This document shows positions 53,375 through 62,816 of a stretch of 64,000 nt of DNA, one piece after another. Within the stretch, counting starts at the first letter, position 1, and each line of letters opens with the position of its first letter. The stretch comes from Paenibacillus tengchongensis (GTDB taxonomy: Bacteria > Bacillota > Bacilli > Paenibacillales > Paenibacillaceae). Where the stretch lies: positions 124,001-188,000 of the forward strand of contig NZ_WACP01000005.1 of the NCBI RefSeq assembly GCF_008973665.1, given 5' to 3'. The notes beneath the pieces were generated by a model that was not told the origin of the DNA, did no database searches, and was given only the letters and a program-made list of their open reading frames with translations. The position numbers and the translations under genes are program-made.

Positions 53375-53809
53375 CTAGCCCCGGCTGCGGCCGTGCATCG
53401 TAATCGCTTCTTCGACCTTGATGCAGCGGTCCATGATGGCGACCATGCCGTGGCGGGCGGCGATGTCGGCCGCCTCCTGGCTGACGATGCCCTGCTGCAG
53501 CCAAAGCACATTAGCACCGATGTCGGCCGCCTCCTGTGCCACCCCGGCACAGTACTCTCTGCGGCGGAACACATTGACGATATCGACCGGCTCGGGGATT
53601 TCGGCGAGACTATGATAGCATTTCTCGCCCAGAATCTCCCCGTCAACGGTTGGATTGACGGGGATAATGCGGTAGCCGCGGCTTTGCATAGCGTAGGCTA
53701 CCATATAGGAAGTGCGGTCGCTTTTGTCGGATAGACCTACAACGGCAATATTGCCTGCCGAGGCCAGAATATCGCCGATTTGTTCCCGGCTCGGGTTCTC
53801 AAATGCCAT
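53375..53809 (-). CDS. CoA-binding protein (YccU/YneT-like)
   Basis: A 144-residue Rossmann-fold protein of the CoA-binding family related to the succinyl-CoA synthetase alpha N-domain. It shows ILASAGNIAVVGLSDKSDRT, YAMQSRGYRIIPVNPTVDGE, DIVNVFRRRE and ANVLWLQQGIVSQEAADIAA. The physiological role of this family is not established. GAGAGGGG precedes the ATG. It stands between the nuclease-like gene and aroA as a single gene. Confidence 0.9.
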   Translation of the reverse strand: MAFENPSREQIGDILASAGNIAVVGLSDKSDRTSYMVAYAMQSRGYRIIPVNPTVDGEILGEKCYHSLAEIPEPVDIVNVFRRREYCAGVAQEAADIGANVLWLQQGIVSQEAADIAARHGMVAIMDRCIKVEEAITMHGRSRG

Positions 53810-53860
53810 AACAATTACCCCTCTCTCGATTAACGGTAATCATGCGGCGCGGGATAGATC

Positions 53861-53894
53861 AAAGGCCCCTCACTCCTCCGAACAGGAGCGGCCT
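53861..53894 (-). terminator. Imperfect hairpin after aroA
   Basis: AGGCC/GGCCT outer and CTCC/GGAG inner pairing on the minus strand, followed by a short T-run. A weak terminator candidate. Confidence 0.4.
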
Positions 53895-53928
53895 CCTCTC
53901 TTCTAATGCGAGCGCCTGTGCTACATTG

Positions 53929-55221
53929 TTATTGTACCCACTCCACGTCCGCGCCAAGCGCGCGCAGATGATCGAAGTACTGCGGATAGGATTTGGCAAC
54001 ATGATGCGCATCCTTAATCAGCAGCGGCTGGCTGGCCCGTAAGCCTACTACCGTCAGCGCCATAATGACCCGGTGATCATAATGGGCGTTAATGGTAACA
54101 CCGCCTTCAACACCTTCCGGCCGGCCGTGCACGATAATCTCGTCGCGTCGTTCCTCTACCTTGGCACCGGCCCGGGTGAGCTCGGCCAGATAGTCGGTGA
54201 TCCGGTCGCATTCCTTGTAGCGCAGGTTCTCTACATTATAGAAGCGCGAAGTCCCTTCGGCGAATACAGCAGCCGCTACCATGGCCAGCACGGCGTCGGT
54301 TGCCGCATCGCCGTCAAATTCCACCGCCTTCAGCATACCGTTGCCCTTAACATGCACAGTATCCTTCTCGTGAGTCAGCGGCACCTCCATCATCCGCAGC
54401 ACATCGATGATCGCCCGTTCGCCCTGCTTGCTGTGCTCGACCAATCGTTCAATCTTCACGTCTGACTTCGTCACCGCCGCAGCTGCAAGCACCGCCGCTG
54501 AGCCTGGATAATCCCCCTGCACCGTGTAGGTCTTAGCAGCATAGGATTGTCCGCCCGGCACTTTGAAGGACATGTAATCGTCTGTGGCATGCACCACGAT
54601 GCCCGCCTGCTCCAGCACCTCCAGCGTCTGTCCGACGACAACCTTCGACTTCAGGTCATCCAGCACAACAATTTCGCTGTCCTCTGCAAGCAGCGGAGTC
54701 AGGAACAGCAGCGCGCTGAGATACTGGGAGCTGACCGCACCCGAAACCGTAATCCGCCCGCCTTTCGGCGCTCCGCCCCGGATGGTGATCGGCAGTCTGC
54801 CGTTATTATGCTCGACCTCTACGCCGATTTGGCCCAGCGCGGTAATCAAATCATCATGCGGCCGTTTCCCCAGGGAATCGGGATACGTATTTACAAAAGT
54901 AACCTCCGGACTGAGGGCGGCCACCGCCATCAGAAACCGCAGCACGGCGCCGGCGTTCCCCACATTCAGTTCCTTCACATGGCTGGGATTGCGGCCAAAG
55001 CCCTTAATGACGATTTTCTCCTCATCTTCCGTAAGGACCGCCCCTAAGTCCGCGATACAACGGCGGATGGCGTCGCTGTCCTCGCTGTGCGCCGGATGAT
55101 AAATCGTGCTGACGCCTTCGGACAAAGCCGCGACGAGCAGGTAGCGGGTAGTATAGTTTTTGGAGGACAATGCTCCGATTTCCCCTTGCAGAACAGGTGT
55201 AGGCCTAACAATTACATCCAT
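53929..55221 (-). CDS. aroA: 3-phosphoshikimate 1-carboxyvinyltransferase (EPSP synthase)
   Basis: Joins PEP to shikimate-3-phosphate in aromatic amino acid synthesis. The 430 residues have LSSKNYTTRYLLVAALSEGV (substrate-binding N-terminus), NVGNAGAVLRFLMAVAALSP, SLGKRPHDDLITAL, SSQYLSALLFLTPLL and the C-terminal LRYKECDRITDYLAEL and NAHYDHRVIMALTVV. AAGGAGAAC lies before the ATG. aroK is encoded about 0.5 kb upstream on the same strand, but a rhodanese gene on the opposite strand lies between. Confidence 0.95.
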   Translation of the reverse strand: MDVIVRPTPVLQGEIGALSSKNYTTRYLLVAALSEGVSTIYHPAHSEDSDAIRRCIADLGAVLTEDEEKIVIKGFGRNPSHVKELNVGNAGAVLRFLMAVAALSPEVTFVNTYPDSLGKRPHDDLITALGQIGVEVEHNNGRLPITIRGGAPKGGRITVSGAVSSQYLSALLFLTPLLAEDSEIVVLDDLKSKVVVGQTLEVLEQAGIVVHATDDYMSFKVPGGQSYAAKTYTVQGDYPGSAAVLAAAAVTKSDVKIERLVEHSKQGERAIIDVLRMMEVPLTHEKDTVHVKGNGMLKAVEFDGDAATDAVLAMVAAAVFAEGTSRFYNVENLRYKECDRITDYLAELTRAGAKVEERRDEIIVHGRPEGVEGGVTINAHYDHRVIMALTVVGLRASQPLLIKDAHHVAKSYPQYFDHLRALGADVEWVQ

Positions 55222-55270
55222 GATTCAGTTCTCCTTATAGTAGGGTTAGTGTTAAGTATAAGTGCGCCGT

Positions 55271-55301
55271 TTGACAGGCCATTCCACAATTATGGTATCA
55301 T
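55271..55301 (+). promoter_or_regulatory. Sigma-A promoter of the rhodanese gene
   Basis: TTGACA at 55271, 19 bp, and TGG-TATCAT (extended -10) at 55293-55301. Confidence 0.5.
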
Positions 55302-55338
55302 AATAACATTCTTTACACAGAAAAGAGGAGCAGCAACG

Positions 55339-55647
55339 ATGAACGATATCCCGCAAATGACCCCGCAAGAGCTGCGGGCACGCCTGGCCGCAGGCGAGAA
55401 GCTTGTCCTGATCGATGTGCGCGAGGACGATGAAGTGGCATTCGGTATGATCGACGGCGCAGAGCATATCCCGATGGGGGAAATCCCCGCACATGCGGAC
55501 GAGCTTCCGGCCGATGCCGAGCTGGTCTTCATTTGCCGCTCCGGCGCACGCAGCCAGCGTGTCTGCGAATATCTGCAGCAGTTCGGCCTTAAGGCCTCCA
55601 ATCTGAGCGGGGGCATGATTGCCTGGAACGAGAGCGCCGAAGAATAA
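55339..55647 (+). CDS. Rhodanese-domain protein
   Basis: A 102-residue single-domain sulfurtransferase-type protein. It contains LVLIDVREDDEVAFGMIDGA, HIPMGEIPAHADELP, and the active-site loop VFICRSGARSQRVCEYL with the catalytic Cys, then LSGGMIAWNES. The substrate is unknown. ATG 55339 has GAGGAG upstream; the frame is open from 55087, but that part runs through aroA on the other strand. It lies alone between aroA and aroK. Confidence 0.92.
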   Translation: MNDIPQMTPQELRARLAAGEKLVLIDVREDDEVAFGMIDGAEHIPMGEIPAHADELPADAELVFICRSGARSQRVCEYLQQFGLKASNLSGGMIAWNESAEE

Positions 55648-55688
55648 AGCGAATCGTATACCGCCCAATTACAAATCCGCTTAAAAGC

Positions 55689-56237
55689 TCAACCGCGGTA
55701 ATGCATTAAAATATGCTGCAAGACTTCGGCCGCACTCAGCTCCGAGGTATCCACCGTGCAATGCGCGAAACGGTAGGCATCACGCCGTGCTTCCATAATG
55801 GCGCGCACCCGTTCCCGTGCATTGCCGGCCAGCAGCGGCCGGCCTTCGTCGCCGCTTGTCCTTGCCACAATGACATCCTCCGTGGCCGTCAGCGCCACGA
55901 CCAGTCCCTGTGCCAGCATCAGCTCCGCGTTGCCTGGAGCCAGCGCAGCGCCTCCGCCTGTCGAGACCACCTTGCCCTCGCCTTCCAGCACCCGCTTCAG
56001 CGCAGCTGATTCGGCGCTGCGGAAGTAACTTTCGCCCTCTGCAGCAAAAATTTCCGCGATGCTCCGCCCCTCTTCCTGCACGATCCAATGATCAAGATCC
56101 ACCAGCTCATAACCCAATTCTTCCGCAAGCATAGCGCCCACCGTCGACTTTCCCGTAGCCATCATTCCGACGAGAATGATATTGCGTTTCCGCAGCCGCC
56201 TGCCAGGCTGCAGCGGTTCTTCCAGATTTCCTGCCAT
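55689..56237 (-). CDS. aroK: Shikimate kinase
   Basis: Phosphorylates shikimate at the 3-position, the step before AroA. The 182 residues have Walker A VGMMATGKSTVGAMLA, the shikimate-site DLDHWIVQEEGRSIAEIFAA, FRSAESAALKRVLE, VVSTGGGAALAPGN and an R-rich lid near SGDEGRPLLAGNARERVRAI. AGGAGGTAGAC precedes the ATG. The name could equally be written aroL. It converges on the rhodanese gene. Confidence 0.93.
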   Translation of the reverse strand: MAGNLEEPLQPGRRLRKRNIILVGMMATGKSTVGAMLAEELGYELVDLDHWIVQEEGRSIAEIFAAEGESYFRSAESAALKRVLEGEGKVVSTGGGAALAPGNAELMLAQGLVVALTATEDVIVARTSGDEGRPLLAGNARERVRAIMEARRDAYRFAHCTVDTSELSAAEVLQHILMHYRG

Positions 56238-56393
56238 GTCTACCTCCTGGGCGCAACATTTGTCATATCATAACACAGGGGCAAAAGGTTAGACAATGCA
56301 CTTCTCCCCCGGCAAAACGCCCCCGCAAAGCGAGGCTTAGCATGGAGCTGATCCCGGTGCTTTATGGCCCTGTCATCCACTTCCAGACACTGT

Positions 56394-56441
56394 AAAAAAG
56401 CGGCCCGAAAGCCCCGCCGGTAGCGGAAGCCTTTCGGGCCG
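56394..56441 (-). terminator. Rho-independent terminator after gnd
   Basis: Minus-strand CGGCCCGAAAG and CTTTCGGGCCG pair as an 11-bp stem around a G+C-rich loop, then a T-run. Confidence 0.85.
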
Positions 56442-56463
56442 TTGTCATTGACTATGGGCGAAC

Positions 56464-57873
56464 TTACTCAGCCAGCCAGTTGTGGTGGAACACGCCTTCT
56501 TTGTCCACACGCTTAAAGGTGTGGGCGCCGAAGTAGTCACGCTGTGCCTGCAGCAGGTTCGCCGGCAGACGTTCTGTGCGGTAGCTGTCATAGTAGGCCA
56601 GCGCGCTGGAGAAGCCCGGTACCGGAATGCCGCGGGTTACCGCTGCGGCAACGACCTTGCGCCAAGCATCCTGGTAGGATGTCATGATATCCTTGAAGAA
56701 CGGATCGAGCAGCAGGTTCTTCAGGTCCGGATTGCTGGTGTAAGCATCCGTGATGTTCTGTAAGAAGCGGGAACGGATGATGCAGCCGCCGCGCCAGATT
56801 TTGGCCAACTCGCCATACTGCAGGTTCCAGTTGTATTCCTCGGAAGCCACACGCAGCTGCGCGAAGCCTTGTGCATAGGAAACGATCTTGCTGGCGAACA
56901 GCGCCTTGCGCACGTTCTCGATGAATTCCGCCTTGTCGCCCTGGAACGGCTCGGCTGCCGGACCGCTCAGCACCTTGCTGGCTGCCACACGCTCTTCTTT
57001 CATTGCCGACAGGAAGCGGGAGAAGACAGACTCAGTGATCATGGACAGCGGCACGCCGAGGTCCAGCGAGCTTTGGCTCGTCCATTTGCCGGTACCCTTC
57101 TGGCCTGCAGCGTCAAGGATCACGTCCACCATCGGTTTTCCGGTTTCTTCGTCATATTGGGCGAAGATATCTTTGGTAATTTCGATCAGGTAGCTGTCGA
57201 GTTCGCCCTGGTTCCAATCGGAGAACGTCGCGTGCAGCTCTTTCTCATCCAGACCGACAACATCCTTAAGGAGCTGGTAAGCTTCGCAGATCAGCTGCAT
57301 GTCGCCGTATTCGATGCCGTTATGCACCATTTTGACATAGTGTCCGGCGCCGTCCGGTCCGATATATGTACAGCAAGGTTCATCGTTCACTTTAGCCGAA
57401 ATGGCCGTGAGGATCGGTTCAACCAGCTTATAGGCACTTTCCTGGCCGCCGGGCATGATGGAAGGTCCCTTCAAAGCGCCCTCTTCGCCGCCGGATACGC
57501 CGGTGCCGATGAAGCGGAAGCCTTTTTCCTCCAGCTCTTTGCTTCTGCGGACAGTGTCAGGGAAGTATGCGTTGCCGCCGTCGATGATAATGTCGCCCTG
57601 ATCCAAATGCGGCAGCAGCGATTCAATGGTTGCGTCAGTTGCTTTGCCCGCCTGCACCATGATCAGAATTTTACGCGGCACTTCCAGGGATTGTACGAAC
57701 TCCTCCACGGAAAAAGTACCCACCAGATTCTTACCCTGCGCTTCGGCAATCAGATCATGTGTCTTCTCCGGGGAACGGTTGAATACCGATACGGTAAAGC
57801 CTCTGCTCTCGATGTTTAGAGCCAAATTCTTGCCCATAACCGCCAAGCCAATAACGCCGATTTGTTGTTTTGC
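56464..57873 (-). CDS. gnd: 6-phosphogluconate dehydrogenase (decarboxylating)
   Basis: Oxidises 6-phosphogluconate to ribulose-5-phosphate with release of CO2 and NADPH. The 469 residues start [20 protein letters not shown] after Met (Rossmann loop, GLAVMG) and contain [49 protein letters not shown] with the catalytic Lys, and [13 protein letters not shown] near the C-terminus. ATG 57873 follows GGAGGACC. It reads as a single gene with a strong terminator. Confidence 0.96.
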   Translation of the reverse strand, partial: AKQQIGVIGLAVMGKNLALNIESRGFTVSVFNRSPEKTHDLIAEAQGKNLVGTFSVEEFVQSLEVPRKILIMVQAGKATDATIESLLPHLDQGDIIIDGGNAYFPDTVRRSKELEEKGFRFIGTGVSGGEEGALKGPSIMPGGQESAYKLVEPILTAISAKVNDEPCCTYIGPDGAGHYVKMVHNGIEYGDMQLICEAYQLLKDVVGLDEKELHATFSDWNQGELDSYLIEITKDIFAQYDEETGKPMVDVILDAAGQKGTGKWTSQSSLDLGVPLSMITESVFSRFLSAMKEERVAASKVLSGPAAEPFQGDKAEFIENVRKALFASKIVSYAQGFAQLRVASEEYNWNLQYGELAKIWRGGCIIRSRFLQNITDAYTSNPDLKNLLLDPFFKDIMTSYQDAWRKVVAAAVTRGIPVPGFSSALAYYDSYRTERLPANLLQAQRDYFGAHTFKRVDKEGVFHHNWLAE

Positions 57874-58082
57874 CATCTGGTCCTCCACCCTTTGCATCCT
57901 GTATTTGTGTGCATTCTATTTCTCGCAGTCTTAGAATAACATCCTTTGTCACTTACGGCAAAGTACATACCTGCGAAAAAGCGATCAAATTCATTGACAA
58001 AATCCTCTAGTACCAGGAATTTGCTCACAATGACTATTTTAACGGTTTTACCCCTTGTCCACAAGCTGCAAACGCAAAACAG

Positions 58083-58108
58083 AAGGCATCCCGGAACTGG
58101 GATGCCTT
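58083..58108 (-). terminator. Rho-independent terminator
   Basis: Minus-strand AAGGCATCCC-AGTTCC-GGGATGCCTT, followed by CTGTTTTG. Ends the gene at 58130-58726. Confidence 0.8.
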
Positions 58109-58129
58109 GCTACCCGGAAGTTGTCAAAA

Positions 58130-58726
58130 TCACCACTCCAGCATATTGAGTTCATTGCGCAGAAACTGCAGCTTTGCATGGCAAGCTTCCACAGAAGCGG
58201 TATCGCCGGAACGGATCGCCTTATTCATCAGATCAAGCTGCTCGTCGACTTCCACCCGGCGCTGGCGGATGCGTTCCTCGCCTTCCACCGAATAGAACAG
58301 CTTCGTCAGCTCCTGATCGGACAGAAGCGGTCCCTTCTGGTAGAGCACGCGCTGCTGGTAACCGGAGATTTCCACGAGGCGGATCACTTCGCCGAATAAA
58401 ATATTCTCAATAATGATCTGCCGGTCGCGGAACCGTTTGACTACGGCATGCCCCCGCATATCGCCGATCAGCTTCTCCATCCACTCAGCCAGACGGGCAT
58501 CACGGATCATGTAATCGCCAACCAGCTTGTAACCGTCCTTGATCCGCTGAAAACGCAGCTTCACCAGCTTGCGCCCGGTGCGCACCGAGATTAAAAAGAC
58601 GTTCTCGTTCTCGCTCCAGTATAAGGAATAGCCTTCCTTAATCAGATCCTTGATCAGATCCTGGATATGCTGCCTTTCAAACCGCAGCTCCAGATTGCAA
58701 TACTCCACTTCGTCGTTTTTGTTCAC
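58130..58726 (-). CDS. Conserved-looking protein of unknown function, helical C-terminus
   Basis: A 198-residue soluble protein that I cannot assign. The N-terminal half is beta-rich (YCNLELRFERQHIQDLIKDL, ENVFLISVRTGRKLVKLRFQ, DGYKLVGDYMIRDARLAEWM). The C-terminal half is a likely coiled coil (SVEGEERIRQRRVEVDEQLD). GTG 58726 follows GGGGGGAGCGCC. It is a single gene with its own terminator, upstream of gnd on the same strand. Confidence 0.8.
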   Translation of the reverse strand: MNKNDEVEYCNLELRFERQHIQDLIKDLIKEGYSLYWSENENVFLISVRTGRKLVKLRFQRIKDGYKLVGDYMIRDARLAEWMEKLIGDMRGHAVVKRFRDRQIIIENILFGEVIRLVEISGYQQRVLYQKGPLLSDQELTKLFYSVEGEERIRQRRVEVDEQLDLMNKAIRSGDTASVEACHAKLQFLRNELNMLEW

Positions 58727-58987
58727 GGCGCTCCCCCCTTTTGCCCTATTGCCTTTACGCGGCGGTTAGGGCTTCATAGGCTTCTTACAGAGTAGAACAG
58801 ACTGCGGACCTCCACCGCTTGCCGGGTAAAAACTTTGCGTTCTTCTTACTCCTATTTTATACTTCATTTTATGTAGCGGTAACTTGGTTTATTGACTATT
58901 TTTACCCGCTTCCTGCCGCTTCCAAACGCCCGGGCGGTTTTCAATGCATTTCAGCCAAACTATTTAATAGTATAAGGAGATTTAGCC

Positions 58988-59638
58988 ATGACCTTCCAAG
59001 GATTTGACCCTAATGATTTTGCTGTTTTTGCCATTGACGGCCTTGAGCCGCGCATGGAGGCGCTGATTGCCCGCGTCCGTCCGAAGCTGGACGAGCTTGG
59101 CGACGAGCTCGTCCCTTACCTGTCCGCCTTGTGTGGAGAGGAGATGTATCCCCACGTTGCCAAGCATGCGCGCCGCACCGTTCACGCACCGAACGATACC
59201 TGGGTCGCCTGGGGACCGAACAAACGCGGCTACAAAGCGCTGCCGCATTTCCAGGTCGGCATGTTCCAGAGCCATCTGTTCATCGTCTTTGCCATCATCT
59301 ATGAAAGCTCGAACAAAACCATCTTCGCTGAGGCTCTGAAAGGGCGGTATGAAGAGCTTCGCGGCACCCTGCCCGGCGATTACTTCTGGTCCACTGACCA
59401 TCTGGACCCGCGCGGCATCCCCCAATCGGAGATGGATGCGGACAAGCTGGACGAGCTCGCACGCAAGCTGAAGGAAGTGAAGAAGGCCGAGGTTACCTGC
59501 GGCCTGCGCATCGACAGCGGCAACCCGCTGCTGCAGGACGGCGCCAGGCTGCTGGAAGTAATCGAAGGGACCTTCGAGACGCTGCTGCCGCTGTACCGGA
59601 TGGGCTTCCCTTCTCCGCAAGGCACTCTCACAGAGTAA
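58988..59638 (+). CDS. yktB: YktB family protein (UPF0637/DUF1054)
   Basis: A 216-residue cytoplasmic protein of unknown function, conserved in Bacilli. It begins MTFQGFDPNDFAVFAIDGLE and contains KHARRTVHAPNDTWVAWGPN, KALPHFQVGMFQSHLFIVFA and PLYRMGFPSPQGTLTE. AAGGAGATTTAGCC before the ATG makes the start clear. Single gene, convergent with the MFS transporter. The 58727-58987 upstream region holds no clear feature. Confidence 0.92.
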   Translation: MTFQGFDPNDFAVFAIDGLEPRMEALIARVRPKLDELGDELVPYLSALCGEEMYPHVAKHARRTVHAPNDTWVAWGPNKRGYKALPHFQVGMFQSHLFIVFAIIYESSNKTIFAEALKGRYEELRGTLPGDYFWSTDHLDPRGIPQSEMDADKLDELARKLKEVKKAEVTCGLRIDSGNPLLQDGARLLEVIEGTFETLLPLYRMGFPSPQGTLTE

Positions 59639-59756
59639 TGCTGGCCCGCTGCTCCCCCGCGCACTTTTCGGAACCCCATGCAAGGGGTAGCATCTAAGAC
59701 CGGGTCCGTTAGTGGAGAAACATTGTGAGGCGGCCCGCCGAAAATGCCCGGAAATC

Positions 59757-59803
59757 AAGAAACCCGCAGACCGCCGGATTCATCGGCGGCCTGCGGGTTT
59801 CTT
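59757..59803. terminator. Bidirectional terminator between yktB and the MFS gene
   Basis: AAGAAACCCGCAG plus CCGCCG pairs with CGGCGG plus CTGCGGGTTTCTT over a 7-nt loop, one mismatch. Confidence 0.9.
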
Positions 59804-59818
59804 CAAATTTGTGTGGTT

Positions 59819-61117
59819 TCAGCGCTGCAGCTCCCGGCCCAGCCTCAGCTTCGTCCGGCGGACGATCAGCAGATGCAGCCCGAAGAGCAGCAACATCACG
59901 CAAGCACTGGCCAGGAAGGGGGCGCTGTGGCCGGCCTCATCCCAGAGGCGGCCGGATATCACCGGGCCGGCAACCATACCGAAGCCCTGCAGGGTAAGAA
60001 ACAGCCCCCAGACGGCGCCCCGTTCCTCCTTCGGTACCTGTTGCGCGACAAAAGCGTTCCAGGCCGGCAAAATCAGTGCATAACTGATGCCCACCAAGGC
60101 AACAGCTATAAAGGCCAGCGGCAGCCAGCGCACCGTGGAGAAAAAGGCCAGCGAGCAGGCTGCCAGCAGAAATCCGGCGCTGAGGAAGATGGAGGTCCCT
60201 ATCCGGTCCACCAGACGCCCGGCCGGGATCAGGGCGGCAACGGTAATCCCGCCTCCGGCAATCAGCAGCAGGCTGTACTGGTTCGGCGTCACATGCAGCT
60301 CGGCATGGGCGAATAGCGTGACCACAGGCGTCATCAGCCCGATGGCAAAGGCCTGCAGGAACAATGCGGGAAATAGCAGGCGGCTGACCTTAATGGAGCT
60401 TCTGACACCCTTTAGCGTCCGCTGCAGGCTGCGAAGCGGATTTCGGGAAGCCCCTCCCGGCGCAGATGAAGCTTCACCGCCAGGTGTCCGTACGGCATGA
60501 GGTGCGCTGCTGCCGATCCGCGACGGCAGCAGCAGGGCAAGCACCGCAACGGCTGCGGCGCAGCCGACCAGGACAAAGAAGGAGCTCCGGTAGCTGTAGC
60601 CGCCATGGTCCATGAGGAAATTGACGGCAATCGGACCGATGCCCATTCCCGCCAGGGAAGCCATTTCAACCGCCCCCATCGCCGCCCCGCTGCCGCCGTT
60701 CGCCGTTGCTCCCGCCAGCTCGGAAATGCCGGTCATGGTCACCGGCCAGAGCGGGGATGTACCTATGCCGAGAATCAGGCAGGCAAATGTTAACGAAATA
60801 GCATCTTCAGCATAAATAATCATAGTGACAGCAGCGATGATCAGCAGCAGCGCGCCGGTCATCGTCCAGCGGTAGCCGATTTTGCCCATCAGTAAGCCGA
60901 ACGGACTTCGGAACAGATTATCGCCTAGGTATTGCAGCGCAAAGGCCACGCCCACCGTCGTTACCGACAATCCAAGAATATTCTCCATGTAAACAGGCAA
61001 AAGTGCGACCAGCAGTGAGCCTTTGACGAACGTAACCAGAAAAATAATGACACACATTTTGACAATAAACGGCGAGGTTACACTGATATTTGACTGCTGC
61101 TGCTCATTCCGGGACAT
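59819..61117 (-). CDS. MFS family transporter
   Basis: A 432-residue membrane protein with about twelve hydrophobic segments. Between helices 2 and 3 it has FRSPFGLLMGKIGYRWTMTG, the MFS loop. Later come GRLVDRIGTSIFLSAGFLLA and a long hydrophilic middle loop (SSAPHAVRTPGGEASSAPGG). Substrate is unknown; drug or metabolite efflux is common in this class. AGGATG lies upstream of the ATG. Divergent from speA, with about 90 bp between. Confidence 0.9.
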   Translation of the reverse strand: MSRNEQQQSNISVTSPFIVKMCVIIFLVTFVKGSLLVALLPVYMENILGLSVTTVGVAFALQYLGDNLFRSPFGLLMGKIGYRWTMTGALLLIIAAVTMIIYAEDAISLTFACLILGIGTSPLWPVTMTGISELAGATANGGSGAAMGAVEMASLAGMGIGPIAVNFLMDHGGYSYRSSFFVLVGCAAAVAVLALLLPSRIGSSAPHAVRTPGGEASSAPGGASRNPLRSLQRTLKGVRSSIKVSRLLFPALFLQAFAIGLMTPVVTLFAHAELHVTPNQYSLLLIAGGGITVAALIPAGRLVDRIGTSIFLSAGFLLAACSLAFFSTVRWLPLAFIAVALVGISYALILPAWNAFVAQQVPKEERGAVWGLFLTLQGFGMVAGPVISGRLWDEAGHSAPFLASACVMLLLFGLHLLIVRRTKLRLGRELQR

Positions 61118-61151
61118 CTTTTATCACATCCTAGTATTCTGTCGTTTGATT

Positions 61152-61160
61152 TGTTATACT
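61152..61160 (+). promoter_or_regulatory. Extended -10 promoter of speA
   Basis: TGT-TATACT at 61152-61160, with no strong -35. Confidence 0.4.
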
Positions 61161-61209
61161 GATGCTTGCTTGAAAAATAACTATTCACGAAAGGTTGTGA
61201 CAGCATTAA

Positions 61210-62685
61210 ATGGATCAAAACTGCACCCCCCTCTTCACCGCGCTCAAGCAGCATGCCGCAGGTAACCCTGTGCAATTTCACATTCCCGGGCATAAGAAGG
61301 GGTTAGGAACCGATGCCGAATTCCGTGAGTTTATCGGCGATAACGCTCTATCCATAGATTTGATCAACATCGCGCCGCTTGACGATCTCCATCAGCCTAC
61401 AGGTGTCATCAAGGAGTCTCAGCAGCTGGCCGCGAAGGCTTTCGGTGCCGACTATACGTTCTTCAGCGTACAGGGCACGAGCAATGCCATCATGACTATG
61501 ATCCTCTCTGTCTGCTCGGAAGGAGATAAAATCATCGTGCCGCGCAACATTCACAAATCGGTGATGTCGGCGATCATTTTCTCCGGAGCCAAGCCTATAT
61601 TTGTCTCTCCTGTACAGGACGAGAATCTTGGGATAGACCACGGCATTACCACCAGCTCGCTGGAGAAGGCGCTGAGGCGCCATCCGGATGCTAAGGGTGT
61701 ACTGGTGATCAATCCGACGTATTTCGGCGTATGCGCCGACCTGCGCGCGATTGTAGATCTGGCCCATAGCTACGGAGTCCCGGTACTGGTGGACGAGGCA
61801 CATGGTGTATTGATTCATTTTCACGAGGATCTTCCGGTTTCGGCGATGCAGGCCGGCGCGGATATGGCGGCAACCAGCGTTCACAAGCTGGGCGGCTCCA
61901 TGACCCAAAGCTCGGTGCTCAATGTCAACGCAAAGACCGGTCTGGTTAACCCGCAGCGGGTTCAGACGATGCTCAGTATGCTGACCACAACATCCACATC
62001 ATATATTCTGCTGGCGTCACTTGACACCTCCAGACGCAATCTGGCCTTGAACGGCCATGAAATGGCGGAGCGGACCATCGCCCTGTCCAATTATGCACGC
62101 GAGGCGATCAACAACATCGACGGCCTGTACAGCTTCGGCAAAGAAATTCTCGGCACCGAGGCCACCTTTAACCTGGACCCGACCAAGCTGAACATTCATG
62201 TCCGGCATCTGGGTATTACCGGCTACGAAACCGAGAACTGGCTGCGTCAAAAGTATAACATCGAAGTTGAACTCAGCGATATGTATAACATTCTTTGCCT
62301 GATTACGCCGGGAGATACCCGCGAATCCGTAGATAAGCTGATTAACGCCCTGCGGGTGCTGTCGGCCATTCACTACAGCAAAGGCGAAATTTACGAGTTG
62401 AAGGTGCAGGTTCCGGAAATTCCGCAGCTGGCCCTTACTCCGCGCGACGCATTCTATGCCGACACGCAGGTGGTTCCGTTCCGTGAGTCCGCCGGCTATA
62501 TCATTGCGGAATTCATCTACGTCTACCCGCCGGGGATTCCGATTCTGCTCCCCGGAGAAGTTATTACCCAGGATAACATCGATTATATCAGAGACCATGT
62601 GGAGATCGGTCTGCCCGTGAAAGGTCCAGAGGACCGCAGCATCGATTTTATCAAGGTTGTAGTGGAAGCAGAGCCTATTTACTGA
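61210..62685 (+). CDS. speA: Arginine decarboxylase (Orn/Lys/Arg decarboxylase family)
   Basis: PLP enzyme that makes agmatine, the first step of polyamine synthesis in Bacillus. The 491 residues begin MDQNCTPLFTALKQHAAGNP and have the PGHKKG motif, SVQGTSNAIMTMIL, VLVDEAHGVLIHFHEDLPVS with the PLP Asp195, ATSVHKLGGSMTQSS with Lys226 for the Schiff base, and a C-terminal domain. Similar in length to Bacillus SpeA, but lysine decarboxylase relatives cannot be excluded from sequence alone. The Shine-Dalgarno is weak (AAAGG, far from the ATG). Confidence 0.88.
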   Translation: MDQNCTPLFTALKQHAAGNPVQFHIPGHKKGLGTDAEFREFIGDNALSIDLINIAPLDDLHQPTGVIKESQQLAAKAFGADYTFFSVQGTSNAIMTMILSVCSEGDKIIVPRNIHKSVMSAIIFSGAKPIFVSPVQDENLGIDHGITTSSLEKALRRHPDAKGVLVINPTYFGVCADLRAIVDLAHSYGVPVLVDEAHGVLIHFHEDLPVSAMQAGADMAATSVHKLGGSMTQSSVLNVNAKTGLVNPQRVQTMLSMLTTTSTSYILLASLDTSRRNLALNGHEMAERTIALSNYAREAINNIDGLYSFGKEILGTEATFNLDPTKLNIHVRHLGITGYETENWLRQKYNIEVELSDMYNILCLITPGDTRESVDKLINALRVLSAIHYSKGEIYELKVQVPEIPQLALTPRDAFYADTQVVPFRESAGYIIAEFIYVYPPGIPILLPGEVITQDNIDYIRDHVEIGLPVKGPEDRSIDFIKVVVEAEPIY

Positions 62686-62701
62686 TTCATCCGTTTCATC
62701 T

Positions 62702-62742
62702 AAAGCTAAGCGCGTTTGTGTCCAAACGGCTTGGCTTTTTTT
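62702..62742 (+). terminator. Rho-independent terminator after speA
   Basis: AAAGC-AAGC and GCGTTTG pair with CAAACGG, CTTGGCTTT around TGTC, followed by a seven-T run. Confidence 0.85.
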
Positions 62743-62762
62743 GATCCCGAAAGTCTGCACAA

Positions 62763-62802
62763 CAAAACGGCCCCGTACTTCGCCTAAGCAAAGCAGGGGC
62801 CG
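62763..62802 (-). terminator. Rho-independent terminator after the DUF1292 gene
   Basis: Minus-strand CGGCCCC/GGGGCCG stem with a long loop, followed by TTTTG. Confidence 0.75.
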
Positions 62803-62816
62803 CTCCATACTGAAAT